Assembly (NCBI GenBank): GCA_028564705.1
Contig: JAPXFQ010001003.1
Coordinates: forward strand, 3,353,001 to 3,417,000
Direction: 5' to 3'
Length of the DNA: 64,000 bases
Source of the DNA: Apricaphanius iberus
Taxonomy: Eukaryota; Chordata; Actinopteri; Cyprinodontiformes; Aphaniidae
The notes under the pieces are model-generated. The model saw nothing but the letters and a program-made list of their open reading frames with translations, searched no databases and was not told the DNA's origin. The translations under genes were made by a program, and so were the position numbers. Below, piece by piece: positions 1 to 10,896 of the stretch (position 1 is its first letter; every line of letters begins with the position of its first letter).

Positions 1-1033
1 GAACTACAGACTTATTTGTATACCGCCACCTGCTGTTTATTTGTAGTAAAACACTGGATTCAAATACGGGCAGAGATCCGTGACATGTGAACAGAAAAAA
101 TTAGCATTTTCTCTGGCCGTTTTCTGGTACGGCCACACATGTGAAAACGGCCTTAATACAGTCCACGATCCGTGATAATGAGTGTCTGTTTTTCTTAACG
201 AGCTCGTTGTGTCTCTGTACAGCAATGCGGTGGCCCTCATCCAGTTGACAGGCGATGTTCACTTTACCCAACATTGACAGCTTTACGCCATTTCCTATAT
301 GGGTTGTGCTGCATTCGTGTTTCTTTATTTTGTCAGATAAATGTTTCAGATCCACAATACCTTGCTGGGTCCAGGCTGTGTCTCCTCCAAAAAGCAAGCA
401 CGGGAAGCAGAAAAGTGACTTTTTAGCTAGGCTAGCCGTTAGCCAGTCTTTTCTTTGAAACCAAGTTACACAAAAGCTGCGATTTTGACGCTTGTCTTTT
501 TGTGTAATGTGAATATCCTTTGGATGATGTGCTCCCGCTTTTTTAACTTCAAGTTTTTCCTCTAAGGACATTAAAGAAAACGGATTTAAAAGCAAATAAT
601 CAACCTCGTTTGCGCTTACGCCTGCCATTGTTACAACTTTCCCTCCACACACAGACCTGTCACGTACAGTGACAGGTCTCTCAAGTCAAGTCGTCTGTCA
701 TTGGCTGAAATGAGCCGGTTTAGGGCTACACAGATTTAGCCCAAATGGGCAGCAAATGAAGGGGGCGTGCCAAGCAACCTGTCAATCACGTGTCTACGCA
801 AAGTCAAGTGTAACTGTGTTACTCCGCTTGGGCTGAAGATAATTAGCCCATTTCAACAAATTTGGTGTATTTTTAGTGCCGATTTAGCTCTGTATCCACT
901 ATTGCCTGATCGAAAAATTAAAAAAAATATATTTCAAAATGTTATTTATTCATTCATTTATTACATTATTATTTTTATTGAATAATCCAGGGAGGGCTTA
1001 GCCCTGTTAGCCCAATTATACCAGCCGTCCCTG
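1..1033 (-). mobile_element. hAT transposon, 5' part, running off the left edge
   Basis: Read on the minus strand the element begins at 1033 with CAGGGACGGCTGG, a typical hAT terminal sequence. About 380 bp of leader follow before the transposase ATG at 652. The other terminus is not in the window or has been deleted. A perfect 10-bp inverted repeat (GGCCGTTTTC at 115-124, GAAAACGGCC at 143-152) lies where the transposase frame stops matching its family. The 8-bp target duplication cannot be tested without the missing end. Confidence 0.7.
101..652 (-). pseudogene. hAT transposase N-terminal fragment (TTF-type zinc finger)
   Basis: An open frame of 183 residues encodes the start of a hAT-superfamily transposase of the ZMYM1/TTF-finger type. 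The first Met is at 652; a second Met at residue 9 (near 628, MAGVSANEV) is an equally good start. Residues around 65-115 carry the TTF-finger signature: WFQRKDWL, then FCFPCLLFGG, then a region with HEC..TTH supplying the distal Cys and His ligands. The tail (NELVKKNRHSLSRIVDCIK) fits the beginning of the DUF4371-like region that follows the finger in this family. After residue ~165 the frame loses resemblance to the family and stops near 101, so the RNaseH-like catalytic core and dimerisation region are absent. It sits inside a transposon end whose terminus is at 1033. This is a dead fragment, not a host gene. Confidence 0.75.
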
Positions 1034-1280
1034 CTCATATCTACATTATTTTGTGTTTTACAAATAAAATTCGGCCTCCTTTTATTCTGATACCACCACC
1101 CTCCCTTCCAAAGAAAAAACAAAAACTATTGCAAGTACCTTTAAAAGACATAATTTGTACAACCCATCAGTGTTTAATTTTTAGCTGTGTTCCATTTAAC
1201 AGTTAATGTCTAACTTTGTGCTTGGCCCATCATATAAAATCCTGGTAAATTCTTTCTAGGTTAAAATAGATTGACAAGGG

Positions 1281-1428
1281 GTGTTGCAAGGCATAGTGGT
1301 TAAGATGGGCACCCCAGGCTTCGACTCCCGGCTGTGGACATTTGCCAAATGTCTCTCCCACACTTCTCGTCCCCTTTCTGAACCCTCCACTGTAAATAAA
1401 GGCTACTGTGGCCACAAAACCTTTTAAA
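1281..1428 (+). repeat. tRNA-derived SINE
   Basis: The segment has a tRNA-like head with an A-box-like stretch (GCATAGTGGTTAAGATGGG near 1291) and a B-box-like stretch (GCTTCGACTCCCGG near 1318-1331). The body runs TTTGCCAAATGTCTCTCCC and ends AAATAAAGGCTACTGTGGCC followed by an A-rich tail. This order is that of a common teleost tRNA-derived SINE. It is diverged and probably inactive. Confidence 0.75.
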
Positions 1429-2166
1429 AAATCCATTGACAAAATGCTCATACTTTTTTCCTTGTATTTACCTTTTGGAAAAGTTGAGTCATACAAAAAA
1501 TATTTAAGTCTCTTCTGTTGTGTGTTTCCCTTCTGTTGTGTAGTATATGGATTTGGCTCACCGTGTCCTGAATTTCTAGACCTTTGGCATATATAAACCA
1601 CGGTCAGTAGAGAAGAACCATATGTTCTGTGCGTTTCAGCCAACTACTGTTTGTTACATTAAACAGAGCAGTCCGTTTCTCATGGTGTGAAGCTTCAGCT
1701 TAGCAAACAGGCATTTGTGATGCATGAAAACTTAAACATGTATTTAAGGAAAAGGGCTTAATTTACATATTAACACTAAAATGAGAATAATTGGCCGTTG
1801 GACAAATAAAAAACAAACAAACCAAAAAAACTGAAATCTGGCCTTTTCACATACACCCAGTGGACAAATGAGAATCATGCCAGAATGTTATTTTTATGAT
1901 GTGTGCCGTAATTCTTCCACTACAAAAGATGAATTGAAACCAACCGGACAAATATCCCTGGGAGGAGTTGTGCTCCTTGTTCTCCTCTAATCATCTGTTT
2001 GAGGGGAAAACTGTCTCTTCAGTGTGAACCTTCTGGATTCACAGTTTTACTTTAACTGTGAAATAAAAATGACTAAATAATGAACAGATAGATTCAGGGG
2101 TACTGAGATATAATCACAGCTTTCATCTGCTACATCAGGGGTATGCAGCTCAATTCATGCAGATTC
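1429..2166. other. No gene seen
   Basis: AT-rich sequence without a convincing exon, RNA gene or recognisable repeat. The only open frames are short and lack family resemblance. Confidence 0.6.
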
Positions 2167-2327
2167 ATTTAAAGACCCACTCCAATGAAAATCGAGTTTT
2201 ATGAGTTATTAACCTGTTTTTTCTGATGCTAGAGGAAATTTCTTAAGAAAATCAAGCTCAAAATTGCATTTCTGAGTATTTCTGCATTCAAACCACTGTG
2301 CATCTGTAGCAGACACTAAAACGCCAT
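2167..2327. repeat. Older teleost dispersed repeat, left half
   Basis: Begins TTTAAAGACCCACTCCAATG, a sequence I recognise as a recurrent teleost repeat end, and runs up to the TTAA at 2328. The sequence right of 3331 (ACAGACTACTTTTGTGACGT onward) reads as its continuation, so the 1-kb element between them appears to have split it. The superfamily is not determined. Confidence 0.45.
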
Positions 2328-2501
2328 TTAAAGGAAACGTTTGTAGGATTGTGGCCAAAAGCGGTACTGCAATTACACTCAAATACTGTAGAACTGTGTA
2401 TCCCTTCCTGACTCGAGGTTGCCAGCTCCTGCGGGATCCAGCAGGAACGGCTGACCCTAACTAAATAACATTAGCAATGGTCATACAGGTTAACTTGCAG
2501 C

Positions 2502-2711
2502 ATGTGTAGTCCACAAAGTACGCCAAGAACGAATGAGGAATTATTTGTACCCATGTATAGGCTTCTCAATACGTCTCCATTACGTTTCACATTGGCAGAA
2601 TCGTCCTCGACAGTTCAGCATAATGACAAAGAAACTGGCCCTGATGCTAATGTTACCAAGGATGACTCGTCGTTTTTATCTCCCAAACAATTCCTTACCT
2701 TTTCAATTTGA
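2502..2711 (+). other. Open frame inside the TTAA element, uncertain
   Basis: A 69-residue frame starts MCSPQSTPRTNEELFVP and is rich in Ser, Thr and Asp. It lies in the same element as the AFERWR exon but on the opposite strand. The minus strand here also offers a possible exon end (near LAHMDEIGYQIEK followed by GTAAGG, around 2700). Only one of these, or neither, can be real, and I cannot decide. Confidence 0.2.
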
Positions 2712-2848
2712 TAACCAATCTCATCCATATGCGCTAATGTAACGTTACTTTCCACGAACATGCATAATTTTGTTCGACTGTCGTGGATATTTGAAAAGTC
2801 AATTTACATTAAGTACAAGTAAGTTAGCCAAAAATATGTGAATCTTAC

Positions 2849-3021
2849 CTGTCCAGGAGAAAATTGACGACGTTGACGTCTGTATTCAAATTCTTCTCCA
2901 TTTTCAGCTGTCTCCATCTTTCAAAGGCATCTCCTATACAAATCCTTGTTTTATTTTGGACTTTGTCACAACGTATTTCGGATTGATAACGAGGTCTTTT
3001 AGGTTTCGTAACGTTATACAT
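2849..3021 (-). pseudogene. Transposon-derived exon with AFERWR motif
   Basis: On the minus strand an ATG at 3021-3019 opens a 173-nt reading frame (57 codons plus two bases) ending exactly at a GTAAG splice donor (2848-2844). The product begins MYNVTKPKRPRYQ, has a basic N-terminus, and contains CIGDAFERWRQLK, then TDVNVVNFLLD at the end. The pattern AFERWRxL...K..LxTDxEVAxFLLD recurs in many uncharacterised teleost proteins, apparently linked to transposons. The exon lies inside the TTAA-flanked element and is therefore likely its first coding exon. Downstream exons are not convincingly present. Function is unknown; the motif resembles a short helical DNA- or protein-binding module. Confidence 0.5.
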
Positions 3022-3615
3022 GTTTTGTCCGTAACGTTCGGAGCTTCAGCTGTGGTAAACAGAGCAGAGCTGGCAACCCGGATGAGGAAACTCTACTGAC
3101 TTCGTCATTTGTAGATAGCTTGAGGGTGGAGCCCCAGACCAAAACAGAACATGACAACAATAACATCACTTGAGGGCTGCAACTTTCAATTTTACATAAC
3201 AATGTCCTGGCTGGACCACTGTTGACAGTGATATAAGTATTTCAAAAGAACATGATTTCTTAATGTCTAGTGACATATCGGGGCCATTTTATGATTAATT
3301 AAAATAAATTTCTTACATGCGTTTCCTTTAAAACAGACTACTTTTGTGACGTAGCAGCTCCACTAGATGGGCCACATGCTGCTGCTCTCTCCAACCACCC
3401 GCTGAGGCTTTGAGGAGTAGAGAAGACAATGGCGAATCAACACCTAGGTGTATCCCATCACGGATACAGTCATGACTGTACATAGTGAGCACTTTTGCCA
3501 ACAAAGGTACACCTCGGTATACAGTTCTTACATTTTGTAAGCAAGGTGCCTCGCCTACCGAGGCATTGCCTTGGTTGGCGAGGCGTCTTGACATTGAGAA
3601 AAACCCTAAATTTGC

Positions 3616-4117
3616 AATAGGTAAGCAGCTTGGTGTGAAGAATTAAACTGTTGGAGCAATTATTACAAAATCTAAGACATACAAACAGCAACAATCTCCC
3701 TGGTTTTGAGGCTCCACACAAGATCTCACCCCATGGGGTCAAAATGATCACAAGAACAGTCAAAACGTCACTGCTCTAGAGGAGAGCTACCTGGAAGAAT
3801 GGGCCAAAATACCGGCAACAGTGTGTGAAAACCTTGTGAAGACTTATAGAAAATGTTTGACCTCTGTATTTTCAAATGAAGGGTATAAAACAAAGTATTG
3901 CGATAAACTTTTGTTAATGACCAAATACTTATTTTTCACCATAATTTCCAAAAAAATTATTCAAAAATCAGTCCATGTGATTTTCTGTATTTATTTTTCA
4001 CATTTTGTCTCTCATAGTAGAGGTGTACCTATGATCAAAATTACATGCCTCTCTCATCTTTTTAAGTTGGAGAACTTGCACAATTAGTGGATGAGTACAT
4101 ACTTTTTTGCCCCATTG
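3616..4117 (+). mobile_element. Tc1/mariner relic, internally deleted
   Basis: The left part (3616-3765) reads as the paired-like DNA-binding region of a Tc1 transposase: IGKQLGVKN, then SPHGVKMITRTV. At about 3770 it jumps directly to the C-terminal tail (LEEWAKIPATVCENLVKTY), so the catalytic DDE core is missing. The 3' UTR and terminal repeat follow: CTCTCATCTTTTTAAG and TACTTTTTTGCCCCATTG, then TA at 4118-4119. The 5' terminal repeat is absent. There is an in-frame stop and a frame shift, so the relic is dead. Confidence 0.8.
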
Positions 4118-4119
4118 TA

Positions 4120-5102
4120 TTCAGAATAACGGGAGTTTCTTAAAAGCTGGCTGAGATTGATGAAGCGATAATTTTCTCATTATTTCTGCAGGTTATTTAG
4201 ATTCCCAGTGCCTGAGTTAATTTAAGTAAGGTGTTTGCAGTTTGGTGTACAACCTAGATTGAGTCCTGCAAAGTCTTCCCTACGGAGAACAATGTGACGG
4301 CTATTATTAGTAAATTGAAAAAAATATATCGAGAGACTACCCAGAGGAAACTTGATTATTGTGTTGCAGCTTTGTTTTCTAAAAAAATATTTTATACATA
4401 ACTGTCTTTCCATTTTCATAATCCCCATTTTTCATCCTATGATGATAGCAGAAGTAACACGTCAGGATTATGCAGAGGGAAAACTAAGACTTGGAAAGCC
4501 TTGCCTTCTGAAGCATATAAATTTGGTTAAATGACACTAGAATTTTATTTTAAGTCAGGAAAATTTTTTAAAGAACTCATGCAGCATTCCTCTCATAATC
4601 TCATTAAAGAGCAAGCGACTTTCCCTCTATAAAAAGCTTGTGCAGAACAGTTGTTTATGCTAGAATGAAATTTAAAACAGATGTACTTTTTTTACTGATC
4701 GGGTTACTTGTGGATCTATTTTGGTTGCACTGAATTTAATTGTGGGGTATCAGAATAAAGGTGGGTTTAAAAAGTATTAAAAAGAAAGTAAAACTGTTAT
4801 TTAATTTACACTCATTTACTACTTTCTTTTGGGTTAAACATAATGTGAAAGCTTTAACCCTTACTGCCTGAATTTATTTACAAACATATAAATTGATTTA
4901 AAAGAAAATTTAAAAGTAAATAAACACATTTTACAGTCTCAAGTAGGAAAACTAAAAGGTGTTTGATTTCCCTTGAAATCCATTCTGTTTCACCATGCAG
5001 TCATAATCGAGGGTTGTTCATTCTCCGACCATTAGGTGGAAACAAACTGTTTCTGTTACCATCCTTAGTCTGTGTAGATTTTGCATCAGTAGGACCCCTG
5101 CA
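4120..5102. other. No gene seen
   Basis: AT-rich intergenic or intronic sequence. I see no exon, RNA gene or clear repeat boundary. Confidence 0.6.
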
Positions 5103-6029
5103 TTAAAGGAAAAGTTTTTTTCCTTTTCAACCTGGACCTTATTTTTAGCAAATTTTACGTTCATTTAGCCACCCAGACAAGATTGGAGCTACTTGGAGGC
5201 ATTCCGCAGGAGTTTAAATGGAGTCGCAATCAGTGTATATTCATATAATCGGAGTCAGTGGGGGCAGAAGTTTGCCGCATGTAATAAGGCATTATCTGCC
5301 CTAAAACTATTTAATTTAATAATGTTTTGTTATTAAATGTTTGCAATATTCCCGGCAGAGTTCCAAAACATCTCAAAAGCGTTTATTTGTTCGGTTCCGG
5401 GGTGATTTAGAGGCAAAAATTCAACCACACTATGGTGCGATAACAATGACGTCACTGCCGTGCTCCATCCCAGTTGTAGTCTGAGCGGGACCTTCACGCT
5501 GTGCTCTTTGCTGGTTGGCTAGACAGAACTTGCTACTACAGACATCAACATGGTTCAAGTTTGCATGTTTCCAAATTGCACTAACAAGATGACCAGTTGG
5601 ACTAACCTCAGGTTCTACAGGCTCCCTTTTTGCAACCTACACAGAGTACAGCTGTAATGGCGGCTGGTGCAACGTCACTGAAATCCCAGGTTAGTTTAAG
5701 CTGGAATCAGTTGCATTGAAAGTCTGTAAAAACCTCAGATTCTAATACATTAGCACCTCTGAAGCGTTCTGAACTCACAGTGGAATATCGCTAACTATTC
5801 ATAGCAAAACATGGCTAAATGAAGGAGTTTTGGGGCAGATAACGCCTTATTACAGGCAGCAAACTCCAACGCTGATTGACTCCCATTAAATGGATATACG
5901 CTGATCACGACTCGATATAAACTCCTGCTGAATGCTTCCAAGTGGCTCCAAACTTGTCTGGGTGAGTAAACAAATGTAATATTTTCTAAAAATAAGGTCC
6001 AGGTTGATAAAACTGAACTTTCCCATTAA
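5103..6029 (+). mobile_element. Kolobok-like element with very long terminal inverted repeats
   Basis: The body (5107-6025) is flanked by TTAA at 5103-5106 and 6026-6029. The two arms are imperfect inverted copies over roughly 270 bp (5107-5385 and 5755-6025). Shared blocks include TCAACCTGGACCTTATTTTT near the tips, CACCCAGACAAG, GCAGGAGTTTA, and GTAATAAGGC followed by TTATCTGCCC. The central 370 bp hold a CpG-containing leader and a short exon with a THAP-type start. TTAA duplication combined with a THAP finger is characteristic of the Kolobok superfamily, which is my assignment. Confidence 0.7.
5550..5657 (+). pseudogene. THAP zinc-finger exon fragment of a transposase
   Basis: The 35-codon frame starts MVQVCMFPNCTNK and continues with LRFYRLPF before a stop at 5655-5657. 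Cys5 and Cys10, followed by the conserved F-x-R-x-P segment, match the opening of a THAP (C2CH) DNA-binding domain. The later Cys and His ligands and the AVPTIF box are missing, so the domain is truncated to its first third. It lies between the inverted arms of the TTAA-flanked element, preceded by a CpG-bearing leader. It is most likely the 5' remnant of the Kolobok transposase exon. It cannot fold as a complete finger. Confidence 0.55.
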
Positions 6030-7947
6030 GACTGTAAGGAGTTTGAGACAACCATTGTAACACTAGTCTAAAAAGAGGCTAAAGATTTTTGAATTTGTCT
6101 GATTAATAGAAATACTGCAGTATTATGGGATCTAATGTGGTTGGACATGATCTATGGGAGGGAAAAAAAATATATTTGTACAATATCCTACAAAACACAA
6201 ATTCTTTTTCATCCACTTTAACATTATGCATGTTTTTTGCACGTTTTTAACCTTTTCTTTTGTATAGTCTATTCCAAGTCTGTTTTTATTTATTCAATCT
6301 TTGATGACTGTTTCTAACATCTCATGTAGCTGTTCTCAAGCAGATGAAAGAATATTGATCAGGATGATTATGAACAGCCTCAAGACTCCAAGCTTCATAT
6401 TAATTGGAAACTGTTGGAACACCATTGTTAATGTCTAAAGTGCAGTTAATTTAATGTCAACACAGCCCAAGAGGGTTCCAACCAAAGCCACTGCTCTGAA
6501 GTCCAAAGTTTTCTGCCTAGAATAGCGGTCAAAAATTATGCCAGAAACCTGTCAATGGCTTTTATGTTGGGTTTTAAAATAGTTCTGGTAGAATCCTACT
6601 TGGAGCTACACAAAATATTAGAAATTTGTTGTCACAAAATGGACGCCATAGCCAAGCATCTACACTGCAGTAAATATTAGGTAATAACATAGGTACAATA
6701 CAGTCATGTTCAGAATATAAGTGCTAGATTTGAAGGTGGATTCTGGTGAAAAACTGTAGGGTATAGGCTGCACTTTTGTGCAACAAACTTGATAATGTAA
6801 ATGTAAAGATAATAAATCAAAGAAAAGGTGTGATGTAGTATTTCATGGTTTTTACAATCAGAAACCAGTGAATTCATATTAATATTATTTTTATTATTAT
6901 ACACTTAGGGCGGGGGGGATCAAACATGACCTACTTCTCTATGCTTTTTGCTCAATTAGATTTTATGACAAGACGGCTTACATCTCCTACACAGATATTT
7001 GAGCCCTGTTCTTTCCTGCCCATAACTGGCCTTTTAATGACATAATGATACATTTAGTCAGAATGCTTGGAAGCTCATCATCACAACTCTGAAAGCAGCA
7101 CTTCATTTCAGAACCTCCCACTGAAGAATAAAACAACTGCCCCAGTCTATGCTATGACAAGAACTCCTTGTTGACCCACATGCATTTTTTATGGATTGCC
7201 AGCCCCTTTTGTAGTCTCTTTTGGAGAAAGTATACACAACAAGCTCCTACTCCATAGACTCTATAGAGCTGGATGTCAAACTTCTATTTGTCAATTTTGC
7301 CTCATCCTAAAGTTTTATTTTATGTTGTTGCCTTTTTAGAGAACTGGAGCATTTCTTCTGGATTGGGACTATGGATCAGCCCGGTCAAATGTAACGATTT
7401 GCTTCTCCCAAAGCTGGATTTGTTGTCCATTCAAGGTGAGTCCTGTCTCGGATTACCTAGTACTCCAACTTTACTGCAATTTCTGCAGTGCTCAGTGCTA
7501 CCGTTTTCTATAGAAGGCTGCTACAAATCCAACTGTGGTGTTCATTAAACTATCTTTTAAGTGAACCCTTACTTGTTTATCTTTTGAAATCCATTTGTTA
7601 ACAAAAGGCATGGACCGCGATCTTTGTGAGGTTTTCACTGTGTATTGTTGAATAAAAATAATAAAATAAAATAAAAATAACACAATAGTTTACACAAACA
7701 CTTTAAATAATTCATGACGTGAAATCACCAAATGCATTTAGAACAGAAAAGCAAAACCTGTACCTGCTGCTGTAAAATGACGTTATTTTTGTTGATTATT
7801 GCAATAATGATTCTATCTATAACATTCATTTAACCTTATGTTGATTTTCTAAACTGAATGAAAAAATCTAGATTAAACACTTTTGAGAGATTTATTTTCT
7901 TCTTTTCCCATTTTTTTTAATCTAGAAATTATTTAAAACTAGAACTT
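6030..7947. other. No gene seen
   Basis: AT-rich sequence with a G-run near 6909-6917 and an AATAAA-rich low-complexity patch near 7650-7680. No exon with coherent splice sites and no repeat family recognised. Confidence 0.55.
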
Positions 7948-8121
7948 TAGTCGGAGGCTTGTTCAGTTTTGCTGCAACACTAACCACTTCAGGAAATCCT
8001 TTCTCCCCACAGCCATCATGTTCTACAACAAATCCTTGAAAACTTAATTAGTAATGAGCTACAACAACACTTAATTTACCTCTGGGATCAATAAAGTATT
8101 TTTGAATTGAATTGAATTTGA
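7948..8121 (+). repeat. LINE 3' end (5'-truncated copy)
   Basis: The segment closely parallels the 3' end of the LINE at 27.1-27.9 kb: TTCAGTTTTGCTGCAACAC, CCACAGCCATCATG, TACAACAAATCCTTGAAAAC, then CTCTGGGATCAATAAAGTAT. It ends in TTGAATTGAATTGAATT, a short 3' tail repeat. The remaining coding part is only the last few dozen codons of the reverse-transcriptase ORF, plus the 3' UTR. This is a standard dead-on-arrival insertion. Confidence 0.75.
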
Positions 8122-8559
8122 AATAACCAGATTGCAGGTTGATCGTTTCCTTAGTATTGGGGGCTTCACTGTATTTTTGGTGAAGGTGATTTCATCTTCT
8201 CAAGAAGCTGTTGGTCAGTCCGTGTTGTTTCTCAGATTCCAGCTGACTGCTGATAGATAAGTCAGCTTGGGGCCGTTTCAATTACTTCTTGTTTAGCCAA
8301 CCATGAAATGGTTGTTTGGATCTGAAATTGATCCAAAGTTGGAACAAAGTCGTCTAATGTTGCCAAAGAGATTCATTTTTAACGAGGTTGTAAAATGAGG
8401 AGTTTTCTAAGTCTGTTTTAATGGATGCATTTACCCGTATTAATGTCACATATCATTTCTGATACAAGTATCCTTTTGAACTAAGTGAGTACTTTCTTCA
8501 AAAACCTAAAGTGCAATGAAAATATTTTGTTTGAATGTTTGACAGATTTATTCTGGTTT

Positions 8560-8960
8560 ACCTATTTTGTGTTGTTTAAGTGTTTCAGATCATCAAACTA
8601 GATTCAGTTCCAGAGAAAAATAACCAGAGTAAATGGTTTCTAAAGGTTCTAACACCTTGTTGGTCTGACCCTTGGCAGCAATGACTGCCATCAAGCAATA
8701 TTTTAGATCACAGAAGGATTTTAGCCCACTTTAGGTTTGTGAGCATGACATGTCAGTTATATTTGTCCTATTTGGTGGACTCGTTTGCTTTTGCAAAGGT
8801 TCACATAGGTGAATTTTACCTTAGGGTTTACAAACAGGTGTCATGGTATTTTCCTTTAGGAGTTTTTGGAAGAGAACACAATTAATATGTCTAAAACTGC
8901 AAAGCAGTTCCAGACCATAACGGTATCAACACAATGTTTTACTGATGGTTATTTTTCCTG
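8560..8960 (-). mobile_element. Tc1/mariner relic (family 2), diverged
   Basis: Blocks such as AAGTGTTTCAGATCATCAAAC, TTGGCAGCAATGACTGCCATC and GCAAAGCAGTTCCAGACCAT occur in the order expected for the 3' half, reversed, of a common teleost Tc1-like element. The same family appears at 24.6-25.9, 52.6 and 63.4 kb. Coding capacity is destroyed by many indels. Confidence 0.6.
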
Positions 8961-9149
8961 AAATTTTGGTTTTACTTCACATTTACCTGGAAATGTGGAG
9001 TAAAAGCTAAACTGGGGGGATAAACGTGCCTAGTCCAACCTTTGCTCCCCCAGTTCACTCGGGGTGAGGCACTTCAGGATTCAACCTGATTATGAGTCAG
9101 AGTGCTACAACGTTCTTAAAATCTACAACTTGATGTAGATTTATTATTT

Positions 9150-9169
9150 TATATATATATATATATATT
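9150..9169. repeat. (TA)n microsatellite
   Basis: About ten uninterrupted TA units. Confidence 0.9.
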
Positions 9170-10346
9170 ACCTCAGTGAATTGAATAATTCCATGCATTT
9201 TGTATTTAGTCAGGTCATCTAATTGTTCATGAAACATTTAAGGGAGTGAATTCTGTTTTACTCCTCTGGATGTTGCTAAACATATTTCACACCATCTGTA
9301 TGAAATTTGAAGGCATGGCTTGCATTTTTTTGGTTGTGATTATTACATGACCCTCAAAGCAAAACTTCAAAATCAATTATGGCACAAGTCAATGTTAAAT
9401 TATGAGCAGTTATATGGGCAGAACTTTATGCTATCAGAAACTGAATTTGATTATCTGTTTGAATTTGCATCTCTCAGCTTGAATGTAAAATGCTCAGCTT
9501 CAGTAAATGCTTTGAGAAATCGAATTAGATTTGGCCTAATTTGAAATCCAATTTTTAGTCTGGAAATAGAATTTTATATGTTCAAAATGACTTTGTTTGC
9601 TTTAAAACTATTTCATTCTATGGCAAAAACAGCTTTTGAACTTTATTTCAAACTTCTCACCATTCAGTTTCGTTCAATTTCAATTTTTAAATTCAGTTTT
9701 TGTAGTTGAACATCCTGGTTCTCAATAAGTGATCAAGTTTAGAGTAATAGCACTACATTGTACTTCAGCAAACCTGCGGCATCCTGAACTGGAGCTGGGT
9801 ACCTGTGAAGTTGTCAGATGTCATTCTTCATGTCAAATAAGCAGCAGCCATATTGACAGATTGGTAATACATTTGTTAGGTTTATAAGAAGAAACCTCAT
9901 GTGAGTAATTATGAATAATTAATGTATAATAATGAATAATTATAACAACAGTAACAGCTATCCTAACTTCAGCTCTTAGCTAAAATAGCTAAGTAAGAAC
10001 GGTTTGCACTGGGTTTTTTGTATATAACTTTTTTTAATTGAAATTCATTGATCATGAATGAGCTCATGGTGGTCCTTTGGTTCTTCATGTATTGCCACTC
10101 ATAGTAAGCCAATTTAGATTTTTGCGAGTTAAACGGCTTCTTAAGATGAATTGTCACATCTTCACCAGGGAAAAGAATTTGGCCACAGCAGCATGCAGTT
10201 AGAATAATATTCCAATTACACACCTTATGCTTATAGTACAGTCTTATTAAACCTAAAACACTATAGAAGCTGTGATCTCAATAGAGTATAGTTCCCTATA
10301 TATTCTGCTGTAAAAACTTTAGGTTTGCATTCATGGAATTAGACAG
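9170..10346. other. No gene seen
   Basis: AT-rich sequence with short unrelated open frames. No recognisable exon or repeat boundary. Confidence 0.55.
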
Positions 10347-10554
10347 TTAGGGCCTGATTTATCAAGATTCTTAATAATGATCGCAAAATTGTTTGTGCCA
10401 CAAACATTTTGTGCCTGTTGGTCGTTCTTCATTTGCGGGACTACTAAGATTGCATGAGCAATTCATAGCGGGTGCAAGGAGCTATAATCAAATTGCGAGT
10501 TTGCAGCCGCAAATTTGAGCTGCACCACAGCTTTAGAGAGAATATGCGCATGGA

Positions 10555-10760
10555 TACATGATGGGTCTTTGGCAAAAAATTTGAAAAATGGCATACGTAT
10601 CAATTCTATGGCTATTACAGAGTTAATTACTATTAGGCTACAATGTTGTCAAGTATGTTTCTCATTTGTCACTAATAAACTTAATGCCTGTGGTGTACAT
10701 GTTGCACTTTGCTCCAGCATGTCCAGAACAGGGTTGCTAAAATGTCCATATTCTACTAAT
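10555..10760 (+). repeat. Direct repeat, copy A
   Basis: Shares GTTAATTACT, preceded by TATGGC and followed by TTAGG and TAATAAACTTA, in the same order and orientation as 12148-12340. Similarity is patchy, so the copies are old. Confidence 0.5.
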
Positions 10761-10880
10761 GTTGTTGAAATGCACTGCACCTTATCATGGACTCTAGTAA
10801 ATGTCAAGTTGCAGTAGAAAAAATATGTAATCTTGAAAATATGTTATCTGAAATGTCTTAATTTTGTTTTTAAAATTATA

Positions 10881-10896
10881 CATATATATATATATA
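10881..10896. repeat. (TA)n microsatellite
   Basis: Short run of TA units inside the Harbinger-like composite. Confidence 0.8.

Larger units (their letters stand above)
2328..3331 (-). mobile_element. TTAA-flanked DNA transposon (Kolobok-like), about 1 kb
   Basis: The body (2332-3327) is flanked by TTAA at 2328-2331 and 3328-3331. Its ends are inverted: AGGAAACGTTTGTAGG on the left and, reverse complemented, AGGAAACGCATGTAAG on the right. A second inverted pair lies inside (GGTTGCCAGCTC near 2411, GAGCTGGCAACC near 3066). TTAA target duplication points to the Kolobok or piggyBac superfamilies; the AGG termini and the embedded exon favour Kolobok. There is no full transposase, so it is non-autonomous or internally deleted. 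Confidence 0.6.

Noticed and set aside
1230..1643. 137-codon minus-strand frame
   Set aside because: It runs antisense through the tRNA-derived SINE and AT-rich flank; no coherent protein features.
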